Position numbers and translations under genes: made by a program
The notes under the pieces: generated by a model
Database searches by the model: none
The model's input: only the letters and a program-made list of their open reading frames with translations
Told to the model about the DNA's origin: nothing
NCBI GenBank assembly: GCA_964345215.1
Contig: CAYFQH010000003.1
Coordinates: 12,635-76,634, forward strand
Length of the DNA: 64,000 bases
Direction of reading: 5' to 3'
DNA from: CAYFQH01 sp964345215
GTDB taxonomy: Bacteria; Bacillota; Clostridia; Christensenellales; Aristaeellaceae
Part shown: positions 43,477 to 51,370 of the stretch, in pieces
How the letters are laid out: every line of letters starts with the position of its first letter
How positions within the stretch are numbered: the first letter of the stretch is position 1

Positions 43477-44365
43477 CCGTTGTATATTAGGCGATGGCTT
43501 GACCCGCCTGGACCTACTTTTGGCTAGAGAAACAGGTCTTTCAAGGGGAAAAGTCCAAGACTTGGTCAAGAAGGGCGCCTGCAGGATTGATGGAGTAACC
43601 GAGCTTAAAACCAGGACCAAGGCTCCTGAAGGGGCGCAAATCATCCTAGTTTTGCCCGAAAAAACACCGGGGGAAGAACCTCTGGTACCCCAGGCACTGC
43701 CCCTTGACATCCTTTATGAAGATGACTGGGTTTTAGCTTTAAACAAACCAAGCGGCATGGTGGTACACCCGGGGGCTGGAAATAACAAGAATACCCTGGC
43801 CAATGCTTTGCTATACCACGTTTCAAATCTTTCCCAAATTGGGGGGCAACAACGGCCGGGCATTGTTCACCGGCTGGACAAGGATACCTCCGGCTTGATT
43901 TTAGTAGCCAAGGATGATGAGACCCACCTGGCTTTAAGCCGGCAGCTAAAGGCCAGACAGGTTGAAAAGCATTATCTCGCTTTGGTGTGGGGTAATATCA
44001 AAGAAGAAGGGGAGATAAACCGCCCCATTGCCCGAAGCAAAAAAGACAGAAAAAAAATGGCCCTTGACCCTTTGGGGAAGAAAGCGCTAACAAAGTGGCA
44101 GCGGCTGAACCAAAAAGGCCAGTATAGCCTTTTGGATGTTCAGATTATCACCGGGCGCACTCACCAAATACGGGTACACATGGCCTCCCTTGGCCATCCG
44201 GTGGTGGGGGATGTCATTTACGGCAAAAAAGAGAAAAAAAAGACTGCCCGACTAATGCTTCATGCCCATAGCCTTACCTTTTTTCATCCCCATCTCAAAA
44301 AGCGAATGACCTTAACCGCACCGGTCCCCGCTGTATTTGAACAATGGTTTTCTCCTTTAATCTAA
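43466..44365 (+). CDS. RluA-family 23S rRNA pseudouridine synthase (RluD-type)
   Basis: A 299-residue enzyme with an N-terminal S4 domain (about residues 8-65, RLDLLLARETGLSRGKVQDLVKKG) and the RluA catalytic domain. The catalytic aspartate is in HRLDKDTSGLILVAK, and the C-terminal GRTHQIRVHMASLGHPVVGDVIYG motif is complete. It probably modifies helix 69 of 23S rRNA. The pairing with lspA is conserved in Firmicutes (lspA-ylyB in Bacillus). Confidence 0.93.
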   Translation: MKDSRCILGDGLTRLDLLLARETGLSRGKVQDLVKKGACRIDGVTELKTRTKAPEGAQIILVLPEKTPGEEPLVPQALPLDILYEDDWVLALNKPSGMVVHPGAGNNKNTLANALLYHVSNLSQIGGQQRPGIVHRLDKDTSGLILVAKDDETHLALSRQLKARQVEKHYLALVWGNIKEEGEINRPIARSKKDRKKMALDPLGKKALTKWQRLNQKGQYSLLDVQIITGRTHQIRVHMASLGHPVVGDVIYGKKEKKKTARLMLHAHSLTFFHPHLKKRMTLTAPVPAVFEQWFSPLI

Positions 44366-44389
44366 AATTGATAAATAAATGGCTTTTTA

Positions 44390-44418
44390 TTGAATAATTG
44401 TATCCAATACTGTATAAT
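44390..44418 (+). promoter_or_regulatory. Promoter of the ireB-AKR-ruvX unit
   Basis: TTGAAT (44390-44395) and a perfect TATAAT (44413-44418) with a 17-base spacer, 29 bases before ireB. Confidence 0.7.
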
Positions 44419-44447
44419 ATAGGTACTGCAAAGAGGGAGGTATGCCT

Positions 44448-44711
44448 ATGCCAGATGCATTTGAAACCACGAAACTGTCGCCTATTGTTGAAACGGGGAA
44501 TGTTGCTAAGGACATTTTGATTTACGTTTACCATGCATTGCAAGCAAAGGGCTATGATCCAATTACACAAATTGTTGGCTACTTAATTTCTGGCGATCCT
44601 ACGTACATTACAAGCTATAATCAGGCTAGAAGCATGATTTGCAGGCTGGAACGGGACGAGATCATCGAAGAGCTGGTAAGTTATTACCTGGCAGGCCAAA
44701 CAAAGGCATGA
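44448..44711 (+). CDS. ireB: IreB family regulatory phosphoprotein (UPF0297)
   Basis: An 87-residue UPF0297 protein. GYDPITQIVGYLISGDPTYITSYNQARSMICRLERDEIIEELVSYYL is the family core. In Enterococcus IreB is phosphorylated on N-terminal threonines by the PASTA kinase IreK and regulates cell-wall stress tolerance; threonines are present here at the N-terminus (FETTKLS). I take the ATG at 44448, spaced seven bases from GAGGGAGG; the ATG at 44442 directly abuts it. It overlaps the next gene by four bases. Confidence 0.93.
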   Translation: MPDAFETTKLSPIVETGNVAKDILIYVYHALQAKGYDPITQIVGYLISGDPTYITSYNQARSMICRLERDEIIEELVSYYLAGQTKA

Positions 44712-45655
44712 TCAAGCAAAAAGTACTTGGGAAAACAGGCTTATTTGTTTCTTCCCTTGCTTTTGGCACTTTAACCATCAGCCCTTTGCAGCAAAACATG
44801 GCCCCTGAAAAAGGGAGGGATTTGATTTTATATGCCGCCCAAAAGGGGATTACCCTGTTTGATACCGCCCAGCTGTACCATACCTACCAGCCCTTAGCCC
44901 TGGCCCTTAAAGCAAACCCGGGGATTCAGGTGGCAACAAAAACCTACGCCTTTAACCAAGCGGAGGCTCAAAAGGCTTTTGATGAGGCGAGAAAACAACT
45001 CAATAAAGACGTTATCGACATTTTTTTACTTCATGAACAAGAAAGCATGTATACCTTAAAGGGCCATAGGGAAGCTTTCGAGTTTTTTTTATCTCAAAAA
45101 GCAAAAGGAACGATTAAAGCCGTAGGGGTTTCCACCCATAGGGTGGAGGTGGTAGATTATGCACCTCGCTATCCGGGGATGGATGTAATACACCCTTTGA
45201 TAAACTGCCAGGGCATTGGCATTGCTGATGGAAGCCGCCAGCAGATGGAGGAAGCCTGCCAAAGGGCTCACCAGGCAGGTATTGGCATTTACGGCATGAA
45301 AGCCCTGGGGGGCGGGCATCTGCTAAACCGGGCAAGGGAAGCCATTGCCTATGTACGCAATTTGCCCTTTATGGATGCTGTGGCTCTAGGCATGCAGTCT
45401 TTTGAAGAGATTGATGTAAACGCAGCCCTGTTTTCAGATGAGGAGCCTGCTGAAAAGGCCCTTGAGAAAACAAAAAAAAGCCCCAGAAAATTACTGATAC
45501 ACGATTGGTGCATTAGCTGCGGTGCCTGTCAAAAACGCTGCGGCCAGGGAGCCATCAAGGTAGAAAAGGGCAAAACGGTTGTAGACCATGAATTATGTGT
45601 ACGCTGCGGCTATTGTGCGGCTGCTTGCCCGGAGTTTTGTATAAAGGTGATATAG
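44708..45655 (+). CDS. Aldo/keto reductase with a C-terminal two-cluster ferredoxin domain
   Basis: A 315-residue protein. Residues 1-255 are an aldo/keto-reductase TIM barrel (KVLGKTGLFVSSLAFGTLTISPLQ, TLFDTAQLYHTY, GVSTHRVEVVDYA). The C-terminus carries two [4Fe-4S] motifs, C268/C271/C274/C278 and C297/C300/C303/C307. Such fusions are common in anaerobes, but no substrate is proven. The ATG at 44708 overlaps the ireB stop (ATGA), so a longer frame from 44639 is not used. Insertion of this gene between ireB and ruvX departs from the usual order. Confidence 0.9.
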   Translation: MIKQKVLGKTGLFVSSLAFGTLTISPLQQNMAPEKGRDLILYAAQKGITLFDTAQLYHTYQPLALALKANPGIQVATKTYAFNQAEAQKAFDEARKQLNKDVIDIFLLHEQESMYTLKGHREAFEFFLSQKAKGTIKAVGVSTHRVEVVDYAPRYPGMDVIHPLINCQGIGIADGSRQQMEEACQRAHQAGIGIYGMKALGGGHLLNRAREAIAYVRNLPFMDAVALGMQSFEEIDVNAALFSDEEPAEKALEKTKKSPRKLLIHDWCISCGACQKRCGQGAIKVEKGKTVVDHELCVRCGYCAAACPEFCIKVI

Positions 45656-46419
45656 TGAACTTGAAAATTGTAGCCCTGGATATAGGGGATGTGCGCATTG
45701 GTATTGCGGTAAGCGACGAGCGCCGGCTGATTGCAACCCCTCTTGAGGTATATAAGCGAATAGGCTATGGGCCCGATACACGGCACATTGCCGGTATTTG
45801 CGAGGAAAATCAAACAACGTGGGTTTTGTGCGGACTGCCAATGAACATGGACGGCACTGAGGGTAGTCAGGCTCAAAAGACAATGGATTTTGCCATGCAA
45901 CTGCATAAGGCAGGGCTGAAGGTCTTCTTTCAAGATGAACGGATGACCACCCTCGTTGCTGAAAAGGCCTTAATTCAGGGGGGCATGCGCCGGGAAACCC
46001 GGAAAGGGACTGTAGATAAAGTGGCTGCTGCCTTGATTTTGCAGCAGTGGCTGGATCAAAATAAAGAGCCGGCAGATTTCTTTAAAGAAAGGGAAGAGAA
46101 AGTAATGGAAATACAGGAGACGATAATCGAATTAATTGATGAAGAAGGAAAAGAGGTTCAATTTGAACACTTAATGACCATTGAGCATGAGGAGGAGTAC
46201 TACATCGTGCTTGTGCCGGTTATGGAAGGGGAAGACGACGAGGAAGAAGAAGTAGTCATTCTCAAACTCGAAAAAGATGAACAAGGGGAAGACTGTTATG
46301 TGAGCATAGAAGAAGAAGAGATTTTAGATACGGTGTTCGCCATGTTTATAAAGGCCATGGAGGAAGAGCTGGAAGATGAAGAGGAAGAAGAAGATGCTCA
46401 AACACCTTTTTTAAACTAG
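45655..46419 (+). CDS. RuvX (YqgF) fused to a DUF1292 domain
   Basis: A 254-residue fusion. Residues 1-138 are the RuvX/YqgF RNase H-like Holliday-junction resolvase or rRNA-processing nuclease domain (VALDIGDVRIGIAVSDERR, CGLPMNMDGTEGSQA, DERMTT, DKVAAALILQQWLD). Residues from about 150 are a DUF1292 domain (ETIIELIDEEGKEVQFEHLMTIEHEEEYYIVLVPV) with a very acidic tail. In Bacillus these are separate genes (yrrK, yrzB) after ireB. The GTG start at 45655 follows AAAGGTGAT. An internal in-frame ATG at 46105, preceded by AAGGGAAGAG, could also yield DUF1292 alone. Confidence 0.88.
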   Translation: MNLKIVALDIGDVRIGIAVSDERRLIATPLEVYKRIGYGPDTRHIAGICEENQTTWVLCGLPMNMDGTEGSQAQKTMDFAMQLHKAGLKVFFQDERMTTLVAEKALIQGGMRRETRKGTVDKVAAALILQQWLDQNKEPADFFKEREEKVMEIQETIIELIDEEGKEVQFEHLMTIEHEEEYYIVLVPVMEGEDDEEEEVVILKLEKDEQGEDCYVSIEEEEILDTVFAMFIKAMEEELEDEEEEEDAQTPFLN

Positions 46420-46429
46420 AAAAGTACAG

Positions 46430-46469
46430 GGGCAGTTTTCTTTATAACCAAAAAGAGAACTGCCTTTTT
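46430..46469 (+). terminator. Terminator of the ireB-ruvX unit
   Basis: GGCAGTTTTCTTT and AAAGAGAACTGCC pair over 13 bases with one G-U, followed by a T run. Confidence 0.8.
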
Positions 46470-46478
46470 CAATGTAAA

Positions 46479-46507
46479 TTGACAGGTAGATCAAAGTAGG
46501 ATACAAT
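46479..46507 (+). promoter_or_regulatory. Promoter of the aspartate kinase gene
   Basis: A perfect TTGACA (46479-46484) and TACAAT (46502-46507) with a 17-base spacer. The leader to the gene is only about 25 bases, which excludes a lysine riboswitch. Confidence 0.75.
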
Positions 46508-46538
46508 TTTTAATCATTCCTTTTGGAGGTATGCTTTG

Positions 46539-47858
46539 ATGAAAGTGAAGGTTGTAAAGTTTGGTGGAAGCTCCCTGGCTGATGCTGTACATTTTAGGCA
46601 GGTGAAAGAAATTATACGGATGGATCCCAGCCGGGCTTATGTCGTGCCAAGTGCACCGGGCAAAAGGGAGCCCCAGGATGAGAAGGTGACAGACTTGCTG
46701 TACTTATGCCAAAGCAAGGCTGGGGCCAACCTTGATTTTAAAGAAGAGTTTGCCCAAATAAAAGAGCGGTTCATGGATATTGTTGACCAGTTGGAATTAG
46801 CCATTGACCTGGGGCCACACTTTGATCAAATTGAAAAAAATCTGAAAGAAAAGGCCAGCCCGGCTTATGCCGCCAGTAGGGGGGAGTACCTAAACGGACT
46901 GATTTTGGCCGAATACTTAAAATGGCCCTTTGTTGACCCGGCTCAATTGATTGTCTTTGATGGTCAGGGCCATTTTGACCATGAGAAAAGCAAAGCAACC
47001 ATTCAAAAGGTTCTTTGCCAGTACCCTACCGCGGTCATCCCCGGTTTTTATGGGGCTGGCCCCAAGGGTGAAATATGCACCTTTTCAAGGGGGGGCAGCG
47101 ACATTAGCGGCGCCATTGTAGCCAGTGCCGTTCAAGCCAAGGTGTACGAAAACTGGACGGATGTATGCGGCTTTTTAATGGCGGACCCCCGAGTGGTTGA
47201 ATCCCCTTTGGGCATTGAAAAAATAACGTACCAGGAACTGAGGGAATTGTCGTATATGGGGGCAAGCGTGCTGCATGAGGATGCCATCTTCCCTGTTCAC
47301 CGGGCAGGCATTCCCACCAATATTAGAAATACAAACCAGCCTGATCATCCGGGAACCTGGATTGAGTACGGCACAAAATCCGGCAATCAAAAACATGTGA
47401 TTACCGGCCTTGCGGGAAAAAAAGGTTTTTCGGTGATTACCATTGAAAAAGCCATGATGAATGCGGAACTTGGCTTTGGCCGCAGGGTCCTTGAAGTGCT
47501 GGAGGAGAAGAGCATTTCATTTGACCATGTAACCACCGGCATTGACACCATGTGCGTGGTGGTTGCCAGGGATCGGCTTTTGCCCTACCAGCGGGAAGTA
47601 GTTCAAAACATTCTTTCTAAAACAGGGGCTGATGCAGTGGCTGTAAAAGAAGGCATGGCTTTGGTGGCAACGGTAGGCTGGGGTATGGTCAATAATTTTG
47701 GTACAGCGGCAAAGCTCTTTAATGCCTTGGGGCAGGCCAAAATTAACGTTAGAATGATAGACCAGGGCTCTGGGGAATTATCAATTATTGTAGGCATGGA
47801 TGAACAGGAGATGGAGCAGGCCATAAACGCCATTTACCATGCCTTTGTACACCCCTGA
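46539..47858 (+). CDS. Aspartate kinase
   Basis: A 439-residue monofunctional aspartokinase that makes aspartyl phosphate, the first step to lysine, threonine and methionine. The N-terminal VKFGGSSLAD, the RGGSDISGAIVASA substrate loop and VCGFLMADPRVV are conserved, and two C-terminal ACT domains (from about residue 300) give feedback control. The start ATG at 46539 follows GGAGGT; a TTG immediately upstream is less well spaced. It stands alone between a promoter and the anti-sigma-like gene. Confidence 0.93.
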   Translation: MKVKVVKFGGSSLADAVHFRQVKEIIRMDPSRAYVVPSAPGKREPQDEKVTDLLYLCQSKAGANLDFKEEFAQIKERFMDIVDQLELAIDLGPHFDQIEKNLKEKASPAYAASRGEYLNGLILAEYLKWPFVDPAQLIVFDGQGHFDHEKSKATIQKVLCQYPTAVIPGFYGAGPKGEICTFSRGGSDISGAIVASAVQAKVYENWTDVCGFLMADPRVVESPLGIEKITYQELRELSYMGASVLHEDAIFPVHRAGIPTNIRNTNQPDHPGTWIEYGTKSGNQKHVITGLAGKKGFSVITIEKAMMNAELGFGRRVLEVLEEKSISFDHVTTGIDTMCVVVARDRLLPYQREVVQNILSKTGADAVAVKEGMALVATVGWGMVNNFGTAAKLFNALGQAKINVRMIDQGSGELSIIVGMDEQEMEQAINAIYHAFVHP

Positions 47859-47961
47859 GGGAATTGGGAAAAAAGGCGCTTTTGTGGTAACATAGAATAG
47901 GAATAGATTGGCCAAGCCAATGAGGATAAAATTTATTGACCGGCAGGCAAGAGGTGTAACA

Positions 47962-48363
47962 ATGAAAGAACAATATAAAAAAAACGGCATGGATTTAAGG
48001 GTGCCCGCCAATGAAAAATGGCAGCTTGTGGTGCGCATGGCTCTTGGAGGTGCCGGGGCCTTGTTAGGCTTGAATGTAGACGTTTTAGACGATTTACGGG
48101 CCCTGGCAGATGAGGCTTGTGACTGTTTGATGCACCAAAAGCAAAAATTAGAAAGCCTGCGAATTTTATGCTACCAGCAGGATGACCAGCTTCACGCAGT
48201 TTTTATTGGTGAAAGAGAAGAAAGCCAGGTCCGGCAAGCAGCTCAATTGGACATTCAAATGGTAAATTGCATCCTTGAAACCCTGGCTGTTGATACAGAC
48301 GTACAGCAAGACGAACAAGGAGCCTGGAAGATAGAGGTTGTTTTACCAATTGAAAAGCAATGA
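47962..48363 (+). CDS. Degenerate anti-sigma-like (RsbW/SpoIIAB-type fold) protein
   Basis: A 133-residue protein with a pattern that recalls GHKL-type anti-sigma factors: LRVPANEKWQLVVRMALGGAGALLGL, then DDLRALADEACDCLMHQ in place of the ATP-binding N box (EACxNA). The key Asn is Cys (C55), and the downstream DxGxG box is not visible, so ATP binding may be lost. It lies 11 bases before a SigB/F/G-type sigma-factor gene, which supports the anti-sigma idea. The start follows AGAGGTG. Homology is my reading of a weak pattern and could be wrong. Confidence 0.55.
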   Translation: MKEQYKKNGMDLRVPANEKWQLVVRMALGGAGALLGLNVDVLDDLRALADEACDCLMHQKQKLESLRILCYQQDDQLHAVFIGEREESQVRQAAQLDIQMVNCILETLAVDTDVQQDEQGAWKIEVVLPIEKQ

Positions 48364-48374
48364 GGTGAAAGGCT

Positions 48375-49109
48375 GTGAAACGAGAGATGCTATTGCTAGA
48401 CAATTATTACCAGCAACCTTCCCCGCAAGCCTTGGAAGAAGTGGTTGAGGCTTATTTACCCTTGGCAAAACGCATCGCAAGGCGTTTTGTGGGCCGGGGG
48501 GTTGAACTGGAAGACTTAGAGCAGGTCGCCAGCCTTGGTCTGCTTAAATCGATTGAGCGCTTTGAACCGGAACGGGGCCTTCAGTTTAGTTCATACGCCA
48601 CCCCTACCATTGTGGGGGATTTAAGAAATTACATTAGAGACAAGGGCAACATTGTGCGCTTGCCCCGGGAAGCCAAGAACAAGCTGTACCATTTGGAAAA
48701 GCAGCGTGATCTTTTCTATCAGCAATATTTGCGGGAACCCACCTTTGCTGAACTGGCAAAAGAGATGAATATGACCATTGATGAAATCTTACAGCTGCTT
48801 GAGTTCAGAGAAAAAGGAGAGGTCTATTCCATTGACGGAACCATTGGTGATCAAGAAGAAACAAGCCTTGAACTTTTTTTAGGAGAAGAAGATATGGGCT
48901 ATGGACAGGTAGAGAAAAGCGACTGGCTAAGCTGGGTGTATTCTCTGGTTAACCCGAAGGAAAAACTGCTTCTTCAACTGCGCTACGAACAAGGGCTAGG
49001 CCAAAGAGATACAGCAAAGCAACTGGGGGTGTCCCAAATGCAGGTATCCCGACTGGAGCGAAAATTGCTTGAAAAACTAAGGGCGATTGAAATTAAAACC
49101 AATGAATAG
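48375..49109 (+). CDS. Sigma-70 family factor, SigB/SigF/SigG group
   Basis: A 244-residue sigma factor lacking region 1.1. Region 2 reads YLPLAKRIARRFVGRGVELEDLEQVASLGLLKSIERFEPERGLQFSSYATPTIVGDLRNYIRD, followed by region 3 (LREPTFAELAKEMNMTIDEILQLL) and region 4 with the helix-turn-helix LGQRDTAKQLGVSQMQVSRLERKLLEKL. This is the stress/forespore sigma group. In Bacillus sigG precedes the same ylm-divIVA genes found downstream here. The GTG start follows AGGTGAAAGG. Whether it serves sporulation or stress cannot be decided. Confidence 0.9.
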   Translation: MKREMLLLDNYYQQPSPQALEEVVEAYLPLAKRIARRFVGRGVELEDLEQVASLGLLKSIERFEPERGLQFSSYATPTIVGDLRNYIRDKGNIVRLPREAKNKLYHLEKQRDLFYQQYLREPTFAELAKEMNMTIDEILQLLEFREKGEVYSIDGTIGDQEETSLELFLGEEDMGYGQVEKSDWLSWVYSLVNPKEKLLLQLRYEQGLGQRDTAKQLGVSQMQVSRLERKLLEKLRAIEIKTNE

Positions 49110-49137
49110 ATGATGATTGATGAAAGGAGGGACCGGT

Positions 49138-50559
49138 TTGAATTCCCAGCAACCTCCCTATTCCCAAACAAACCCCTATCCTCAGGGGCAGCCTTATCCA
49201 CAAAACCAGCCGGGAGGCTGGGTAAATCCGAGTGGCCAGCCTGGTACCCCTCCTCCTTTTTACGGCCAGCCTTTGCCGGGCTCAGGGGAGCAGCAACGAG
49301 TTCCTTGGCAAAACAGGCCTGGGCAACAGCCTAAAAAAAATAGAAAGAAAAAAAGAACACCCCAGGCACCTAAGAAAAAAAGAGGTTTGGGCGGTGTGCT
49401 TTTAGCTGTTTTGGTTGTAGGTATCAGCGCTTATTACATCTTAACCTCCTTGTTCCTTTTTGGAGGCAGGCAGGATTATGCCATTGTAGCCTCTGGATCC
49501 CTTGGGGATACTTATAGAGGGCAAGCCCTCATTGTACGCAATGAACAGGTCTTTAAAGAAACCGGGGTTTACAGTGTAGAATATATTGCCCAGGAAGGCA
49601 GCCAGGTCTATAGGCAAGATCCTGTTTGCAAAGTATATACCAGCAGCCATAACCAAAAAGATATTGTGGCTTTAAACGCCATTCGCCAGGACATAAAAAT
49701 TCGCTTGCGGGAGTTAATCAATCAGGAAGCAAAATACGATCAAGAACTGGAAACCAAAGATGGAAACGTATTAAACAAAGTAAAAGAAGTACGCAAAATT
49801 GCCCAGGGAGCAAAGGGAAATCTGCTCAATGTTGAAGTGGATTTAGCCAACGAGATGAACGATCGCAGAAACTATTTAAAAACAGCCTTCAGTGAAGATC
49901 AGCTCCTAACCCGCTTGTATGGCGACGAGAGCAATTATGTGTCAAGGGTGAACAGCTATACAAGCAGTAAAACAGCTACCAAGCAGGGTATTGTTAGCTT
50001 TTATACCGATGGATATGAGAGCTTGAGCACAGCCACCATGGAAGACTATAGCCCTACCCAGGTGATGGAAATGATCAATGGAAAAAAGCCTGCTTTAAGT
50101 GCTACCCAACGGGGAGAAACAGCCATTTATCGCCTGGTAGACGAAAACTTTTGGGGCGTGTTTTTATTAATTGACAACCGCCAGTGGAACCCAGCAGCGG
50201 GGAACGTGTATAAATTAAAATTGGAACAGTTTGAAAACACCTTGGTGGATGTAAAAATCGTTTCTACCACCAAAGCAGGGGATAAATTACTACTTAGGAT
50301 GGAGGTAAACGGGCCTGTCGCCCCCGTTTTGGATATGCGTACCAGCAACGCAGAGCTGGGGGTGGATGTAGGTAGCTTGGTTGTACCTAAAAAAAGCCTT
50401 CGTACCCGAGAGGATATGACCGGTGTGGTGGTACTGGTGGACGGAGTTCGCAAAACTTTTGTACCGGTGAATGTAATCAGTGAAGCTGGGAATAATGCTT
50501 ACATTACTCCTGTTACCCAGGGAATGCTTTATGAAGGGTTGACGGTATTGGTATATTAG
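49138..50559 (+). CDS. HlyD-like single-pass membrane protein with Pro/Gln-rich N-terminus
   Basis: A 473-residue protein. Residues 1-65 are cytoplasmic and rich in Pro, Gln, Gly and Tyr with repeated NPYPQGQPYPQ-type units; residues 66-82 are highly basic; 84-106 form a membrane helix. The external part has lipoyl/HlyD-like strands (YRGQALIVRNEQVFKETGVYSVEYIAQEGSQVYRQDPV) and a helical hairpin (about 175-250). Families of this kind occur beside yggS-sepF in Clostridia. The TTG at 49138 is spaced six bases from AAAGGAGGG, better than the ATG at 49117. The function is unknown; an envelope or division role is suggested by place only. Confidence 0.7.
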   Translation: MNSQQPPYSQTNPYPQGQPYPQNQPGGWVNPSGQPGTPPPFYGQPLPGSGEQQRVPWQNRPGQQPKKNRKKKRTPQAPKKKRGLGGVLLAVLVVGISAYYILTSLFLFGGRQDYAIVASGSLGDTYRGQALIVRNEQVFKETGVYSVEYIAQEGSQVYRQDPVCKVYTSSHNQKDIVALNAIRQDIKIRLRELINQEAKYDQELETKDGNVLNKVKEVRKIAQGAKGNLLNVEVDLANEMNDRRNYLKTAFSEDQLLTRLYGDESNYVSRVNSYTSSKTATKQGIVSFYTDGYESLSTATMEDYSPTQVMEMINGKKPALSATQRGETAIYRLVDENFWGVFLLIDNRQWNPAAGNVYKLKLEQFENTLVDVKIVSTTKAGDKLLLRMEVNGPVAPVLDMRTSNAELGVDVGSLVVPKKSLRTREDMTGVVVLVDGVRKTFVPVNVISEAGNNAYITPVTQGMLYEGLTVLVY

Positions 50560-50595
50560 CCTTTCTCTGGCCTGCGTTTCTAAAAGGAAGGGGCC

Positions 50596-50625
50596 TTGGC
50601 AGGTTTTATGGAAAACGCCTATATA
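50596..50625 (+). promoter_or_regulatory. Possible promoter of yggS-sepF
   Basis: TTGGCA (50596-50601) and TATATA (50620-50625) with an 18-base spacer, 46 bases before yggS. Confidence 0.4.
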
Positions 50626-50671
50626 AATGCTGTATACTAAAGGATAAAGGAGAAAGAACAGGAGCAAAAAG

Positions 50672-51349
50672 ATGACAGAAGCTCGACTGCTGGAAAAAGT
50701 AGATAAAATTCATGAGTCCCTTACAAAAAATAGCGGAAAGCGCTTTGCTCCGCCTAAAATTATTGCAGTAACGAAAACCGTTGCCGTAGAGGATATTTTG
50801 CCCCTGGAAAAGGCCGGCATCACCCATGTGGGTGAAAACAGGGTACAGGAAATTGTGCGCAAAGCGCCATATTTGAATGAAAAATTTCAAATACACATGA
50901 TTGGAAGGTTGCAAAGCAACAAAGTCAAGTATATAATAGATAGCGTATGCCTTATTCATTCCTTAGACCGGGTTTCCCTGGCAAAAGAGATTAGCTACCA
51001 GGCCGAAAAAAGAAGTCTCGTGATGCCTGTATTGGTTCAGGTGAACATGGCGGGCGAGGCCCAAAAAGGCGGCTTGTCCCCAACTGAAGTAGAAGACTTT
51101 ATAGATGAAGTAAAAAATTTTCCCGGCCTTTTGGTTCAAGGATTGATGGCAATGATGCCCCTGAGCGGGGAGATGGAAGAATTGCGCCCTTACTTTAAAG
51201 GGATGCGCCAGTTGTTTGATGACTTAAAAGAAAAAAACATTCCCAAGGTACAAATGAAAACCCTATCCATGGGAATGTCTGGCGATTACCCTATTGCAGC
51301 TCAAGAAGGTGCTACGATGGTGCGCATCGGCTCTGCAATTTTTAAATAA
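50672..51349 (+). CDS. yggS: YggS-family pyridoxal-phosphate homeostasis protein
   Basis: A 225-residue PLP-binding TIM-barrel protein. The PLP lysine lies in KIIAVTKTVAVEDI, and VGENRVQEI, HMIGRLQSNK and LSMGMSGDYPIAAQEGATMVRIGSAIF are the family blocks. It buffers PLP and affects amino-acid and keto-acid balance; it has no known catalytic activity. Its position before sepF matches ylmE in Bacillus. Confidence 0.95.
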   Translation: MTEARLLEKVDKIHESLTKNSGKRFAPPKIIAVTKTVAVEDILPLEKAGITHVGENRVQEIVRKAPYLNEKFQIHMIGRLQSNKVKYIIDSVCLIHSLDRVSLAKEISYQAEKRSLVMPVLVQVNMAGEAQKGGLSPTEVEDFIDEVKNFPGLLVQGLMAMMPLSGEMEELRPYFKGMRQLFDDLKEKNIPKVQMKTLSMGMSGDYPIAAQEGATMVRIGSAIFK

Positions 51350-51370
51350 AAGCCTAGAAAGTAGGAGACA

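Noticed and set aside
46508..46538. Lysine riboswitch upstream of aspartate kinase
   Set aside because: The promoter lies so close to the gene that the leader is only about 25 bases, far too short for an aptamer.
48375..49109. Firm assignment of the sigma factor as SigG
   Set aside because: The position beside ylm-divIVA fits, but the N-terminal region and the partner protein differ from SigG/SpoIIAB; only the SigB/F/G group can be supported.
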